64,000 nucleotides of DNA, taken from assembly GCF_001021385.1 (NCBI RefSeq), contig NZ_CP011773.1, forward strand, positions 5,518,001-5,582,000. Reading direction: 5' to 3'. Source of the stretch: Mycobacterium sp. EPa45. GTDB taxonomy: Bacteria > Actinomycetota > Actinomycetes > Mycobacteriales > Mycobacteriaceae. A model generated the notes under the pieces. It was not told the origin of the DNA. It ran no database searches and saw nothing but the letters and a program-made list of their open reading frames with translations. The translations under genes were made by a program, and so were the position numbers. Positions 26,723-34,350 of this stretch are shown one piece after another (within the stretch, counting starts at the first letter, position 1; the number at the start of each line of letters is the position of its first letter).

Positions 26723-27781
26723 ATGACATTTCGCGATGTAGCGGTCGTCGGCTTCGAACATGCCCCGCACGTGCGGCGCACCGACGGCACCACCAACGGC
26801 GTAGAGATGCTGATGCCGTGTTTCCACCGGCTGTACGAAGAGCTCGGCCTGAAGCAGACCGACATTGGCTTCTGGTGCTCCGGGTCGTCGGATTACCTTG
26901 CCGGACGCGCCTTTTCGTTCATCTCAGCGATCGACTCGATCGGGGCGGTGCCCCCGATCAACGAGTCGCACGTGGAGATGGACGCAGCGTGGGCGCTCTA
27001 CGAGGCGTACATCAAGATCCTGACCGGTGAGGTCGACACCGCGCTGGTGTACGGCTTCGGCAAGTCGTCGGCGGGCACGCTGCGCCGGGTGCTTGCATTG
27101 CAGACCGACCCGTACACCGTTGCGCCGCTGTGGCCCGACTCGGTGTCGATGGCCGGCCTGCAGGCGCGGTTCGGGCTGGATTCCGGCAAGTGGACCGAAG
27201 AGCAGATGGCTCAGGTCGCGCTCGACGCGCTGGCAGTCGGACGCACCGACTCCGAGAAGCCGGCCACGAGCATCGACGAACTGCTGTCCCGGCCGTACTT
27301 CGCAGATCCGTTGCGGCGCCACGACATCGCTCCGATCACCGACGGGGCGTCGGCCATAGTGCTGGCGGCCGGTGACCGGGCGCGCGAACTGCGGGAAAAC
27401 CCGGCCTGGATCACCGGTTTCGAGCATCGCATCGAGACGCCGGTGCTTGGCGCACGCGACCTGACCACGTCGCCGTCGACCGCGGCCTCGGCCAAGCTGG
27501 CCACCGGCGGGGACGCCGGTTCGATCGAGGTCGCCGAGATCTACGCGCCGTTCAGCCACCAGCAGCTGATCCTCACCGAGGCGATCGGGCTGCCGGAGTC
27601 GACGAAGATCAACCCGTCGGGCGGCGCGTTGGCGGCCAACCCGATGTTCTCGGCCGGCCTGGAGCGGATCGGCTTCGCCGCCCAGCACATTTTCGATGGT
27701 TCGGCGGGCCGCGTGTTGGCGCACGCCACCAGCGGCCCTGCGTTGCAACAGAATCTGGTCGCCGTGCTGGAGGGGAAGTAG
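26723..27781 (+). CDS. ltp4: Ltp4, SCP-x thiolase-like steroid aldolase
   Basis: A 352-residue thiolase-superfamily protein of the lipid-transfer (SCP-x) type with WCSGSSDYLAG near the active-site loop and the C-terminal INPSGGALAANPMFSAGLERI motif. Ltp3/Ltp4 of Rhodococcus are needed for C24-branched sterol side chains, where they are thought to act as retro-aldol lyases. It starts 13 bases after the DUF35 gene and is followed two bases later by ltp3. The counterpart is Rv3522. Confidence 0.9.
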   Translation: MTFRDVAVVGFEHAPHVRRTDGTTNGVEMLMPCFHRLYEELGLKQTDIGFWCSGSSDYLAGRAFSFISAIDSIGAVPPINESHVEMDAAWALYEAYIKILTGEVDTALVYGFGKSSAGTLRRVLALQTDPYTVAPLWPDSVSMAGLQARFGLDSGKWTEEQMAQVALDALAVGRTDSEKPATSIDELLSRPYFADPLRRHDIAPITDGASAIVLAAGDRARELRENPAWITGFEHRIETPVLGARDLTTSPSTAASAKLATGGDAGSIEVAEIYAPFSHQQLILTEAIGLPESTKINPSGGALAANPMFSAGLERIGFAAQHIFDGSAGRVLAHATSGPALQQNLVAVLEGK

Positions 27782-27783
27782 TC

Positions 27784-28962
27784 ATGGCTAAAAAGCTGGC
27801 CGCGGTTCTCGGAACGGGGCAGACAAAGTACGTCGCCAAGCGCAAAGACGTCTCGATGAACGGTCTGGTGCGCGAGGCAATCGACCGGGCGCTCGAGGAC
27901 TCGGGGTCGACGTTCGACGACATCGACGCCGTCGTCGTCGGCAAGGCTCCCGACTTCTTCGAGGGCGTGATGATGCCCGAGCTGTTCATGGCCGACGCCG
28001 TCGGAGCGACCGGCAAGCCGCTGATCCGCGTGCACACCGCGGGTTCGGTGGGCGGGTCGACCGCGATCGTCGCCGCGAGCCTGGTGCAGTCGGGCAAGTA
28101 CAAGCGCGTGCTCACCATGGCGTGGGAGAAGCAGTCCGAGTCGAATGCCATGTGGGCGTTGAGCATCCCGGTGCCGTTCACCAAGCCGGTGGGCGCGGGC
28201 GCGGGTGGCTACTTCGCACCGCACGTGCGCGCCTACATCCGCCGCTCCGGTGCGCCGCTCAACATCGGCGCTATTGTCGCGGTCAAGGACCGGCACAACG
28301 GCGCCAAGAATCCGCTGGCGCATCTGCATCAGCCGGATATCACCGTGGAGAAGGTGATGGAGTCCCCGATGCTGTGGGATCCCATCCGCTACGACGAGAC
28401 CTGCCCGTCATCCGACGGTGCGGCGGCAATGGTGATCGGTGACGAGGAAAGCGCCGACGCCAGGGTGGCCGCCGGCCATCCGGTCGCCTGGATCCACGCG
28501 ACCGCGCTGCGCACCGAGCCGCTGGCGTACGCGGGGCGTGACCAGGTCAATCCACAGGCAAGCCGTGATGCGGCCGCCGCACTGTGGAAGGCGGCCGGAA
28601 TCACCAGCCCGATCGACGAGATCGACGTGGCCGAGGTGTACGTCCCGTTCTCCTGGTACGAACCGATGTGGCTGGAAAGCCTTGGCTTCGCCGCCGAGGG
28701 CGACGGGTGGAAGCTCACCGAGGCCGGCGAGACGGCGATCGGCGGCCGGATTCCGTTCAATCCCTCCGGCGGCGTGCTCAGCTCCAATCCCATTGGCGCA
28801 TCCGGCATGATCCGGTTCGCCGAGTCGGCGATCCAGGTGATGGGCAAAGCGGGCGAGCATCAGGTCGAAGGCGCACGCAAGGCGCTGGGCCACGCGTACG
28901 GCGGCGGCGCGCAGTACTACTCGATGTGGGTGGTCAGCTCCGACAAACCAGCCGCACAATGA
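27784..28962 (+). CDS. ltp3: Ltp3, SCP-x thiolase-like steroid aldolase
   Basis: A 392-residue thiolase-like protein starting MAKKLAAVLGTGQTKYVAKR, with the HTAGSVGGSTAIVAA region and a C-terminal NPSGGVLSSNPIGASGMIRFAE followed by GHAYGGGAQYY. It is the second Ltp protein of the operon and probably works with Ltp4 and the DUF35 protein. The stop overlaps the start of the LLM gene (ATGA). The counterpart is Rv3523. Confidence 0.92.
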   Translation: MAKKLAAVLGTGQTKYVAKRKDVSMNGLVREAIDRALEDSGSTFDDIDAVVVGKAPDFFEGVMMPELFMADAVGATGKPLIRVHTAGSVGGSTAIVAASLVQSGKYKRVLTMAWEKQSESNAMWALSIPVPFTKPVGAGAGGYFAPHVRAYIRRSGAPLNIGAIVAVKDRHNGAKNPLAHLHQPDITVEKVMESPMLWDPIRYDETCPSSDGAAAMVIGDEESADARVAAGHPVAWIHATALRTEPLAYAGRDQVNPQASRDAAAALWKAAGITSPIDEIDVAEVYVPFSWYEPMWLESLGFAAEGDGWKLTEAGETAIGGRIPFNPSGGVLSSNPIGASGMIRFAESAIQVMGKAGEHQVEGARKALGHAYGGGAQYYSMWVVSSDKPAAQ

Positions 28963-29849
28963 CCCGCATGCAGTACACGGTCAGCATCGCGTTCAGCCCG
29001 CTCGATCAGCTCATCGAAATCGCGAAGGCGGCAGAAGAACTCGGCTTCGACAACATCGCGTTGCCGGACTCTATCTTCTACTTCGAGAAGCAGTCGGTCG
29101 ACTATCCCTATACCGCCGACGGCAAGCGGATGTTCGACGAGAACTCGCCCTGGGTCGATCCCTTGATCCTCGCGGGTGCACTGGGTGCGGTGACGTCGAA
29201 GCTGCGCTTCTACACAAACGTGATGAAGCTCGGCTCGCGCAACCCGCTGCTGCTGGCCCGCCAGGTCGGATCGGTGGCGAACTTGACCAACAACCGGTTC
29301 GGGTTCGGCGTCGGAATCGGCTGGGCGCCTGAGGAATTCGAGTGGTGCGGGGTGCCCTATGCGAAGCGGGGCAAGCGCGTCGATGAGATGATCGACGTCA
29401 TCAAGCTGGTGCTTGCCGGCGGCATGGTCGAGTTCCACGGCGATTTCTACGATTTCGATCGGCTGCAGATGAGCCCGGCACCCTCGAAGCCGGTGCCGTT
29501 CTACGTCGGCGGCCACACCGATGTGGCGCTGAGACGCGCCGTCCGGATCGGTGACGGCTGGACCAGCGCCATGATGACCTGCGACCAGTTGGCCGAAACG
29601 ATCTCGACGCTCAAGAAGATGCTCGCCGAGAACGGCCGTGCCGACGACCCCTTCGAATACCAGGCCGTCTGCATCGACAAATTCGGCGTCGACGGTCACC
29701 GCGACCTCGTGCAGGCAGGTGTCACCGACTACATCGGCATCCCGTGGGTGTTCGAAGGACTTCCGTTCGACGCGCCGGTCGACAAGAAGATCGACTCGAT
29801 GAAGCGGTTCGCCGAAACCTACATCCACTCTGGCTGGCAGGAGCAATGA
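28959..29849 (+). CDS. LLM-class F420-dependent-type oxidoreductase
   Basis: A 296-residue luciferase-like protein starting MTRMQYTVSIAFSPLDQLIE. It carries the FGFGVGIGWAPEEFEWCGV phosphate/cofactor region and PFYVGGHTDVALRRAVRIGDGW, typical of F420-dependent LLM enzymes. The ATG at 28959 overlaps the ltp3 stop, and the gene's own stop overlaps the SnoaL-like start, so the four genes are translated together. A redox step on a sterol side-chain intermediate is inferred from the operon. Confidence 0.87.
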   Translation: MTRMQYTVSIAFSPLDQLIEIAKAAEELGFDNIALPDSIFYFEKQSVDYPYTADGKRMFDENSPWVDPLILAGALGAVTSKLRFYTNVMKLGSRNPLLLARQVGSVANLTNNRFGFGVGIGWAPEEFEWCGVPYAKRGKRVDEMIDVIKLVLAGGMVEFHGDFYDFDRLQMSPAPSKPVPFYVGGHTDVALRRAVRIGDGWTSAMMTCDQLAETISTLKKMLAENGRADDPFEYQAVCIDKFGVDGHRDLVQAGVTDYIGIPWVFEGLPFDAPVDKKIDSMKRFAETYIHSGWQEQ

Positions 29850-30247
29850 GCACGCCGGCCCACGAGGCGGGACGGCGGTCCCGTGAAGCGGCCATGGCAC
29901 GCAACAAGGAAGCGTGGCTTGCGGTGTTCGCCGACGACGCGATTGTCGAAGACCCGATCGGGCCATCGCATTTCGACCCCGAGGGCAAGGGCCACCGCGG
30001 CAAGGACGCGATCGCGAAGTTCTACGACATGGCGATCGCGCCGAGCAGGCTCACGTTCCATTTCGAGAAGACCTACCAGTGCGGCGACGAGGAAGCCAAC
30101 GTGGGTCATATCGTTATCGAATCGAGTGGCTATCGGGTGATCGCCGAGGGCGTGTTCACCTACCGCGTCAATGACTACGGCAAAATCGTTGCGCTGCGGG
30201 CGTATTGGGAGCTCGACAAGGCCACGGCGAGCGCCCAGAAGATCTAG
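29846..30247 (+). CDS. SnoaL / NTF2-like small protein, ketosteroid-isomerase fold
   Basis: A 133-residue alpha+beta cone protein: an N-terminal helical part with EAWLAVFADDAIVEDPIGPS, KGKDAI-type helix and strands ending GKIVALRAYWELD. This is the SnoaL/limonene-epoxide-hydrolase/ketosteroid-isomerase superfamily. The start (ATGA overlap at 29846) replaces a longer incidental frame. Being last in an operon with ltp3/ltp4 suggests an isomerase, hydratase or cyclase role on steroid CoA esters, but no catalytic residue can be assigned confidently. Confidence 0.8.
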   Translation: MSTPAHEAGRRSREAAMARNKEAWLAVFADDAIVEDPIGPSHFDPEGKGHRGKDAIAKFYDMAIAPSRLTFHFEKTYQCGDEEANVGHIVIESSGYRVIAEGVFTYRVNDYGKIVALRAYWELDKATASAQKI

Positions 30248-30266
30248 GGCCCTGACAACGGCCCTA
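30245..30266. terminator. Bidirectional hairpin between convergent genes
   Basis: TAGGGCC (30245-30251) and GGCCCTA (30260-30266) form a perfect seven-base stem with an eight-base loop. The stem contains the stop codons of both convergent genes. Confidence 0.6.
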
Positions 30267-30533
30267 CGCGTGACGCGTTTCGGACGTCCAGACCCGGCCG
30301 TCGTAGTACCGCACCAACCGGTGATCATTCTGATCCGGGTACCACCCCGGCGTCAAACCACCCGATTGAACCGGCTCATGGCGGACGGGTTGTTGCTGCA
30401 CGACCGTCCGCTCGCGATACGGCCGCTCACGTGGTGCCAAGGCGAAACGTACCGCCCACACGACCACCGCGATGATGACGATGACGAACACGATCCAGAT
30501 CAACGAGTTGAGCGACCCGACGACGTTGGACAT
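30264..30533 (-). CDS. Small membrane protein with C-terminal DUF2510 motif
   Basis: An 89-residue protein with one N-terminal membrane helix (about residues 11-31), a basic/Gln-rich linker and the C-terminal GWYPDQNDHRLVRYYDGRVWT motif. This is the short Trp-rich DUF2510 module found at the ends of many actinobacterial membrane proteins. AGGGG lies before the ATG. It follows the zinc-ribbon gene by 16 bases and is probably co-transcribed with it. Function unknown. Confidence 0.82.
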   Translation of the reverse strand: MSNVVGSLNSLIWIVFVIVIIAVVVWAVRFALAPRERPYRERTVVQQQPVRHEPVQSGGLTPGWYPDQNDHRLVRYYDGRVWTSETRHA

Positions 30534-30549
30534 GGTGAACCCCTATTGG

Positions 30550-30684
30550 CTAGGCAGCGGGCGCGGCGGCTTCTTGGAAGTCGATGCGCCATTCACTTAA
30601 TGCGGGCGTAGCTAATGAGCAGGCCGCGCATACTGCGGCGTTGATCGTGGGATAACCACATGCCGGGCAAATATCGAGTGCCAT
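30550..30684 (-). CDS. 44-residue zinc-ribbon protein
   Basis: A tiny protein starting MALDICPACG with two C-x-x-C pairs (Cys6/Cys9 and Cys19/Cys22), the pattern of a zinc ribbon, followed by an acidic/Ala tail. A strong GGAGGAG sits just upstream of the ATG at 30684. A longer open frame in the same phase is read-through across the carbonic-anhydrase gene. Function unknown; possibly a regulator or metal-binding adaptor. Confidence 0.72.
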   Translation of the reverse strand: MALDICPACGYPTINAAVCAACSLATPALSEWRIDFQEAAAPAA

Positions 30685-30752
30685 GGTCTCCTCCACGCGC
30701 CGCAACTTGTATTCAACTAGCGGGGCAATACCCTGGGCGGTCGGCAGCCAAA

Positions 30753-30773
30753 CGCGCCGGCGCCGCCGGCGCG
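30753..30773. terminator. GC-rich hairpin downstream of the gamma-carbonic-anhydrase-like gene
   Basis: CGCGCCGGCG (30753-30762) is the exact inverse of CGCCGGCGCG (30764-30773). It lies in the 137-base gap after the minus-strand gene ending at 30822. No T-tract follows, so it may be a weak terminator or only a GC-rich palindrome. Confidence 0.4.
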
Positions 30774-30821
30774 AAGAAAGCCCGGGCCGTCTGGTCCACC
30801 ACAAACAGCCGAAAGGCGAGG

Positions 30822-31346
30822 TCAGACCTCTTCGAAGCCGTCCCGGTAGCGCTGCGCCAGGTCCTGGTACGCCTTGGGGTTGATGTTCACCCAGACCTCG
30901 GCGCGGGTGCCGGCGATCGGGCCCTTCACCTTCGCCGGTGAACCCGTGACCAGCACCTCGTCGGGGATGTGTGTGCCACCGACCACCAGCGAGTGCGCGG
31001 CGATCATGCTGCGCGCCCCGATCACCGCTCCGTCGAGCACCGTGCAGTGGTTGGCGATCAGTGCCTCGGCGCCGACGTGCACGCCGTGGATCGTGCACAT
31101 GTGCGCGATCGTGGCCCCCGGACCGATGTCGACCGGGATGCCAGGTGGGGCGTGCAGCACCGACCCGTCCTGCACGTTGGCACCCTCGCGGATGACGATC
31201 GGCGCGTAGTCGCCGCGCAGTATCGCGTTGAACCAGACCGATGCGCCGGCCTCCACGGTGACGTCCCCGATGAGCACGGCCGTCGGTGCGACGAAGGCGG
31301 TCGGATCCACCCGGGGTGATCGGCCTTCGAACGAATACATCGGCAT
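30822..31346 (-). CDS. Gamma-carbonic-anhydrase-like hexapeptide protein (Rv3525c-like)
   Basis: A 174-residue left-handed beta-helix protein with hexapeptide repeats and the metal-ligand-like histidines of gamma-class carbonic anhydrases (GSVLHAP, IAHMCTIHG, IANHCTVLDGAVIGA). I recall the same length for Rv3525c. It is divergent from kshA over the operator at 31422. Such proteins bind a metal at trimer interfaces, and not all are active carbonic anhydrases. The link to sterol metabolism is by position only. Confidence 0.88.
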   Translation of the reverse strand: MPMYSFEGRSPRVDPTAFVAPTAVLIGDVTVEAGASVWFNAILRGDYAPIVIREGANVQDGSVLHAPPGIPVDIGPGATIAHMCTIHGVHVGAEALIANHCTVLDGAVIGARSMIAAHSLVVGGTHIPDEVLVTGSPAKVKGPIAGTRAEVWVNINPKAYQDLAQRYRDGFEEV

Positions 31347-31421
31347 CGTTCAGATATACCGCACTTCAGGTGGGTAATCCGCAGGCAGCATGGCACTCAT
31401 TGCGCGATCAGACGTCAAAAC

Positions 31422-31443
31422 TGTAACGTGTTCTAGTTAGAAC
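31422..31443. promoter_or_regulatory. KstR-like operator upstream of kshA, with an extra half-site
   Basis: TGTAACGTGTTCTA (31422-31435) matches TnnAACnnGTTnnA. A further half-site TAGAAC follows at 31438-31443, so GTTCTA and TAGAAC are arranged back to back two bases apart. The kshA GTG is 22 bases further on, with GGAGG between. Confidence 0.8.
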
Positions 31444-31465
31444 CTACGAGTTGGAGGGGCGCGAG

Positions 31466-32608
31466 GTGACAAGCGGCATTCGCGAGATCGACACCGGAAC
31501 CCTGCCGGACCGGTACGCCCGGGGTTGGCACTGCCTGGGCCCGGTGAACGACTACCTGGACGGAAAGCCGCACCCGATCAATGCGTTCGGCTCCAAATTG
31601 GTCGTCTTCGCCGATTCCCACGGCGATGTGCACGTCCTTGACGCCTACTGCCGTCACATGGGCGGGGACCTGTCCCAGGGCACCATCAAAGACGACACGT
31701 TGGCCTGCCCGTTCCACGACTGGCGCTGGGGCGGCGACGGCCGCTGCCGGCTCGTGCCCTACGCCAAGCGCACCCCCAAGTTGGCCCGTACCCGGTCCTG
31801 GGAGACCGACGTGCGCAACGGGCTGCTGTTCGTCTGGCACGACCACGAGGGCAATCCCCCGCAGCCCGAGGTGCGTATCCCGGAGATCCCGGAGTACACC
31901 AGCGGCGAGTGGACCGAGTGGAAGTGGAACTCGATGCTGATCGAGGGCTCCAACTGCCGTGAGATCGTCGACAACGTGACCGATATGGCGCACTTCTTCT
32001 ACATCCACTTCGGTCTGCCGACTTACTTCAAGAACGTCTTCGAGGGCCACATCGCCTCGCAGTACCTGCACAACGTGGGGCGCCCCGACGTCACGCTGGG
32101 CGGCTCGGCCTACACCGAATCGCATCTGGATTCCGAGGCGTCGTACTTCGGACCGTCGTTCATGATCAACTGGCTGCACAACAACTACGGCGGCTACAAA
32201 GCCGAGTCGATCCTGATCAATTGCCACTACCCGGTGACGCAGGACTCGTTCATGCTGCAGTGGGGTGTGATCGTCGAGAAGCCCAAGGGCATGGATGACG
32301 CCATGAGCGACAAGCTGTCCGATGCGATGGTCGTCGGCGTCAGCAAGGGCTTCCTGCAGGACGTCGAGATCTGGAAGCACAAGACCCGCATCGACAATCC
32401 GCTGCTCGTCGAGGAAGACGGCGCTGTCTACCAGATGCGCCGCTGGTATCAGCAGTTCTACGTCGACGTCGCCGACGTGACGCCGGACATGACCGACCGC
32501 TTCGAGCTCGAGGTGGACACCGCGCCGGCCAACGAGAAGTGGCAGGTTGAGGTTCAGGAGAACCTCAAGAAGCAGGCCGAGTCTGAAGGACAGCCGACCC
32601 AGGTGTGA
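31466..32608 (+). CDS. kshA: KshA, 3-ketosteroid 9-alpha-hydroxylase oxygenase
   Basis: A 380-residue Rieske non-heme iron oxygenase. The Rieske ligands are Cys62, His64, Cys81 and His84 (CRHMGG ... CPFHDW). The catalytic domain carries DNVTDMAHFFYIHFG, with the mononuclear-iron histidines. With the reductase KshB, not in this window, it 9-alpha-hydroxylates androstadienedione or its CoA-side-chain form so that ring B opens. GTG at 31466 is chosen because GGAGG precedes it at a good distance; TTG 31451 is less likely. The counterpart is Rv3526. Confidence 0.96.
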   Translation: MTSGIREIDTGTLPDRYARGWHCLGPVNDYLDGKPHPINAFGSKLVVFADSHGDVHVLDAYCRHMGGDLSQGTIKDDTLACPFHDWRWGGDGRCRLVPYAKRTPKLARTRSWETDVRNGLLFVWHDHEGNPPQPEVRIPEIPEYTSGEWTEWKWNSMLIEGSNCREIVDNVTDMAHFFYIHFGLPTYFKNVFEGHIASQYLHNVGRPDVTLGGSAYTESHLDSEASYFGPSFMINWLHNNYGGYKAESILINCHYPVTQDSFMLQWGVIVEKPKGMDDAMSDKLSDAMVVGVSKGFLQDVEIWKHKTRIDNPLLVEEDGAVYQMRRWYQQFYVDVADVTPDMTDRFELEVDTAPANEKWQVEVQENLKKQAESEGQPTQV

Positions 32609-33069
32609 ATATGAGCCCCGAGGAAACGCCCGACGTCGACGATCTGGCGCGGTCCATGCTCGAGCTGCTCGGCGTACACGAGCACGACGAGCCGCACGAG
32701 CAGAGCGACGATGCGGCCGGATCATGGTCCAAGGCAGCGACTTTCGCTGCGGATCCAGAACGCATGGCCGCCGTTCAGGAGGCGACCCGCCGGGACAAGG
32801 AACGCTACCTGTCGTCCGGTCTGGTGGAGATCGACTGCCGGTTCTGCCACATCGCGGTGAAGGTCAAGAAGCTCGGTGCAGCCCACACCGCCGTGCAGTG
32901 GAGCAACGAAGCCCAGCAACGCTGCGCCTACTTCGCCGAGATTCGCCAGGCGGGCGGTAGCAGTGCCCGCACCCGGTCCTGCCCCAGGTTATCGGACAGC
33001 ATCAAACACGCCGTGGCAGAAGGATGTCTGGAGGAGTACTCCAGCGCACCCGCGCCCGGGGACGGCTGA
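32605..33069 (+). CDS. Cys-rich small protein coupled to kshA (Rv3527-like)
   Basis: A 154-residue protein of unknown function. The N-terminal third is acidic (VHEHDEPHEQSDD). A C-terminal part has five cysteines (Cys78, Cys81, Cys107, Cys126, Cys141) and nearby histidines (CRFCH), suggesting a bound metal or Fe-S cluster. The GTG at 32605 overlaps the kshA stop (GTGA); ATG 32611 is an alternative. The tight coupling, which I also recall for Rv3526-Rv3527, suggests a product that works with KshA. Confidence 0.82.
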   Translation: MNMSPEETPDVDDLARSMLELLGVHEHDEPHEQSDDAAGSWSKAATFAADPERMAAVQEATRRDKERYLSSGLVEIDCRFCHIAVKVKKLGAAHTAVQWSNEAQQRCAYFAEIRQAGGSSARTRSCPRLSDSIKHAVAEGCLEEYSSAPAPGDG

Positions 33070-33078
33070 TCCGGCTAG

Positions 33079-33118
33079 CCGCATTTCGCCCAAACCGACG
33101 TTTGGCAGCGAAAATACG
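33079..33118. terminator. Hairpin between convergent kshA operon and sulfotransferase gene
   Basis: A long imperfect stem (33079-33095 against 33100-33118) has the core CCAAAC-CGAC-GTTTGG, with a four-base loop. It lies between two convergent genes. Confidence 0.6.
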
Positions 33119-33155
33119 GGTGGACTCCCGCATTTCGTCAATCTCGACGGCGGGT

Positions 33156-34295
33156 TTACAGCCCCTTGAAGCGCTCCTTGACCTGTTCCTCGGTCAACCC
33201 GTAGTCGGCCAGCGAGTAGGTGTGCTTCGGTGCCCTCGGGCCCTGCTTGCTCTCCTCGTCGGTGCGCTGGATCGCCGCCCGCGCATCGTCGGTCATGTCA
33301 ATGTCGAAGTGCGAGTAGATCTTCTCCACGGTGCGGATCGGTTCGCGGATGAGCTCGAAGTAATCGAGATCGAAGAACTGCGCCGGATTCTGCTTGGCGC
33401 GTTCGGCATTGAACAGCTCCAGCCCACGTGACCAGGTCTCGAGCGAGTCGGCGCCGATGACCTTGCCGGTGAAGGTGTTCGACCAGCCCTCCGTCGTGTG
33501 CTGAGCCAGTGAGCACATCGACGCCATGATCGTCTCGGCCGGCCGGTGACATTGCACGATCAGCGCATCCGGGTAGACGGCGAACACTGCGTCCAGCGCG
33601 AACAAGTGGCTGGGATTCTTGAGCACCCACCGCTTCTCGGGATCGTTGAGCCCGATCAGCTGAAGATTCTTGCGGTGCCGCGCATACGGTTTCGTCCAGT
33701 CCTGCCGAGAAAGCCATCGCGAATACGTTGGCACGTGCGCGAGCGTCTCGTAAGACACCGAGTGCAGTGATTGCCGCAGCAGCTGCCAGCACTCCTCCAC
33801 CTCATCCGCCGTCATGTAGTGCAAGCCGGTGTAATCCGGGTTCTCCTCATGGGCCTTGGCGAATTGCGCATCGATCTGCTGGAAGACCGGGTTGTCTTTC
33901 CATGACTCCCGCGGCGGCCGGGGTTGCGGGAACTCGGCGAGCCACAGCTCCAATCCCTGGTGCCGCGGGTCGGCGGTCAGTAGCCGATGAATCGCAGTGG
34001 TGCCCGTGCGGGGCAGGCCGGTGACGAAGATCGGTCGTTCGATCGCGACGTCGACGTGCTGCGGATACTGTTTGAAAGCAGCTTCCGAAACCAGCCTGGC
34101 CACCAACGCATTTCGTACGAAGAACCGATGCATCTTGCTGCCGAGCTCGGTGAGGTCCGCCTCATTGCGAAACGATTCGAGCAGCACACTCAGTGCTTCC
34201 TGATAGTTGTCGTCGTCGACGCCGAAGTCGTCCATTCCCGAGGCCTTGATGGCAGAGGCCTTCAGGCTCTCGACGGTAAGGAAATCAGCGCTCAT
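33156..34295 (-). CDS. Sulfotransferase-family protein (Rv3529c-like)
   Basis: A 379-residue protein of the PAPS-dependent sulfotransferase fold with the 5'-phosphosulfate-binding loop GLPRTGTT (residues 93-100) and the 3'-phosphate-region segment VQCHRPAETIMASMCSLAQ. It is the last gene of a three-gene minus-strand unit controlled from the operator at 36319. Sterol or sterol-derived hydroxyls are possible acceptors, but some family members are not true sulfotransferases. Confidence 0.85.
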   Translation of the reverse strand: MSADFLTVESLKASAIKASGMDDFGVDDDNYQEALSVLLESFRNEADLTELGSKMHRFFVRNALVARLVSEAAFKQYPQHVDVAIERPIFVTGLPRTGTTAIHRLLTADPRHQGLELWLAEFPQPRPPRESWKDNPVFQQIDAQFAKAHEENPDYTGLHYMTADEVEECWQLLRQSLHSVSYETLAHVPTYSRWLSRQDWTKPYARHRKNLQLIGLNDPEKRWVLKNPSHLFALDAVFAVYPDALIVQCHRPAETIMASMCSLAQHTTEGWSNTFTGKVIGADSLETWSRGLELFNAERAKQNPAQFFDLDYFELIREPIRTVEKIYSHFDIDMTDDARAAIQRTDEESKQGPRAPKHTYSLADYGLTEEQVKERFKGL

Positions 34296-34350
34296 CAGAG
34301 TTCCACCTCGTTCGCTCCGGCCCTCGCCCGTACCTCACTCGTTCCCACCA

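Noticed and set aside
30550..31098. 182-codon minus-strand frame
   Set aside because: Most of it overlaps the conserved gamma-carbonic-anhydrase-like gene in another frame. Only the last 44 codons have a strong ribosome binding site and a recognisable zinc ribbon.
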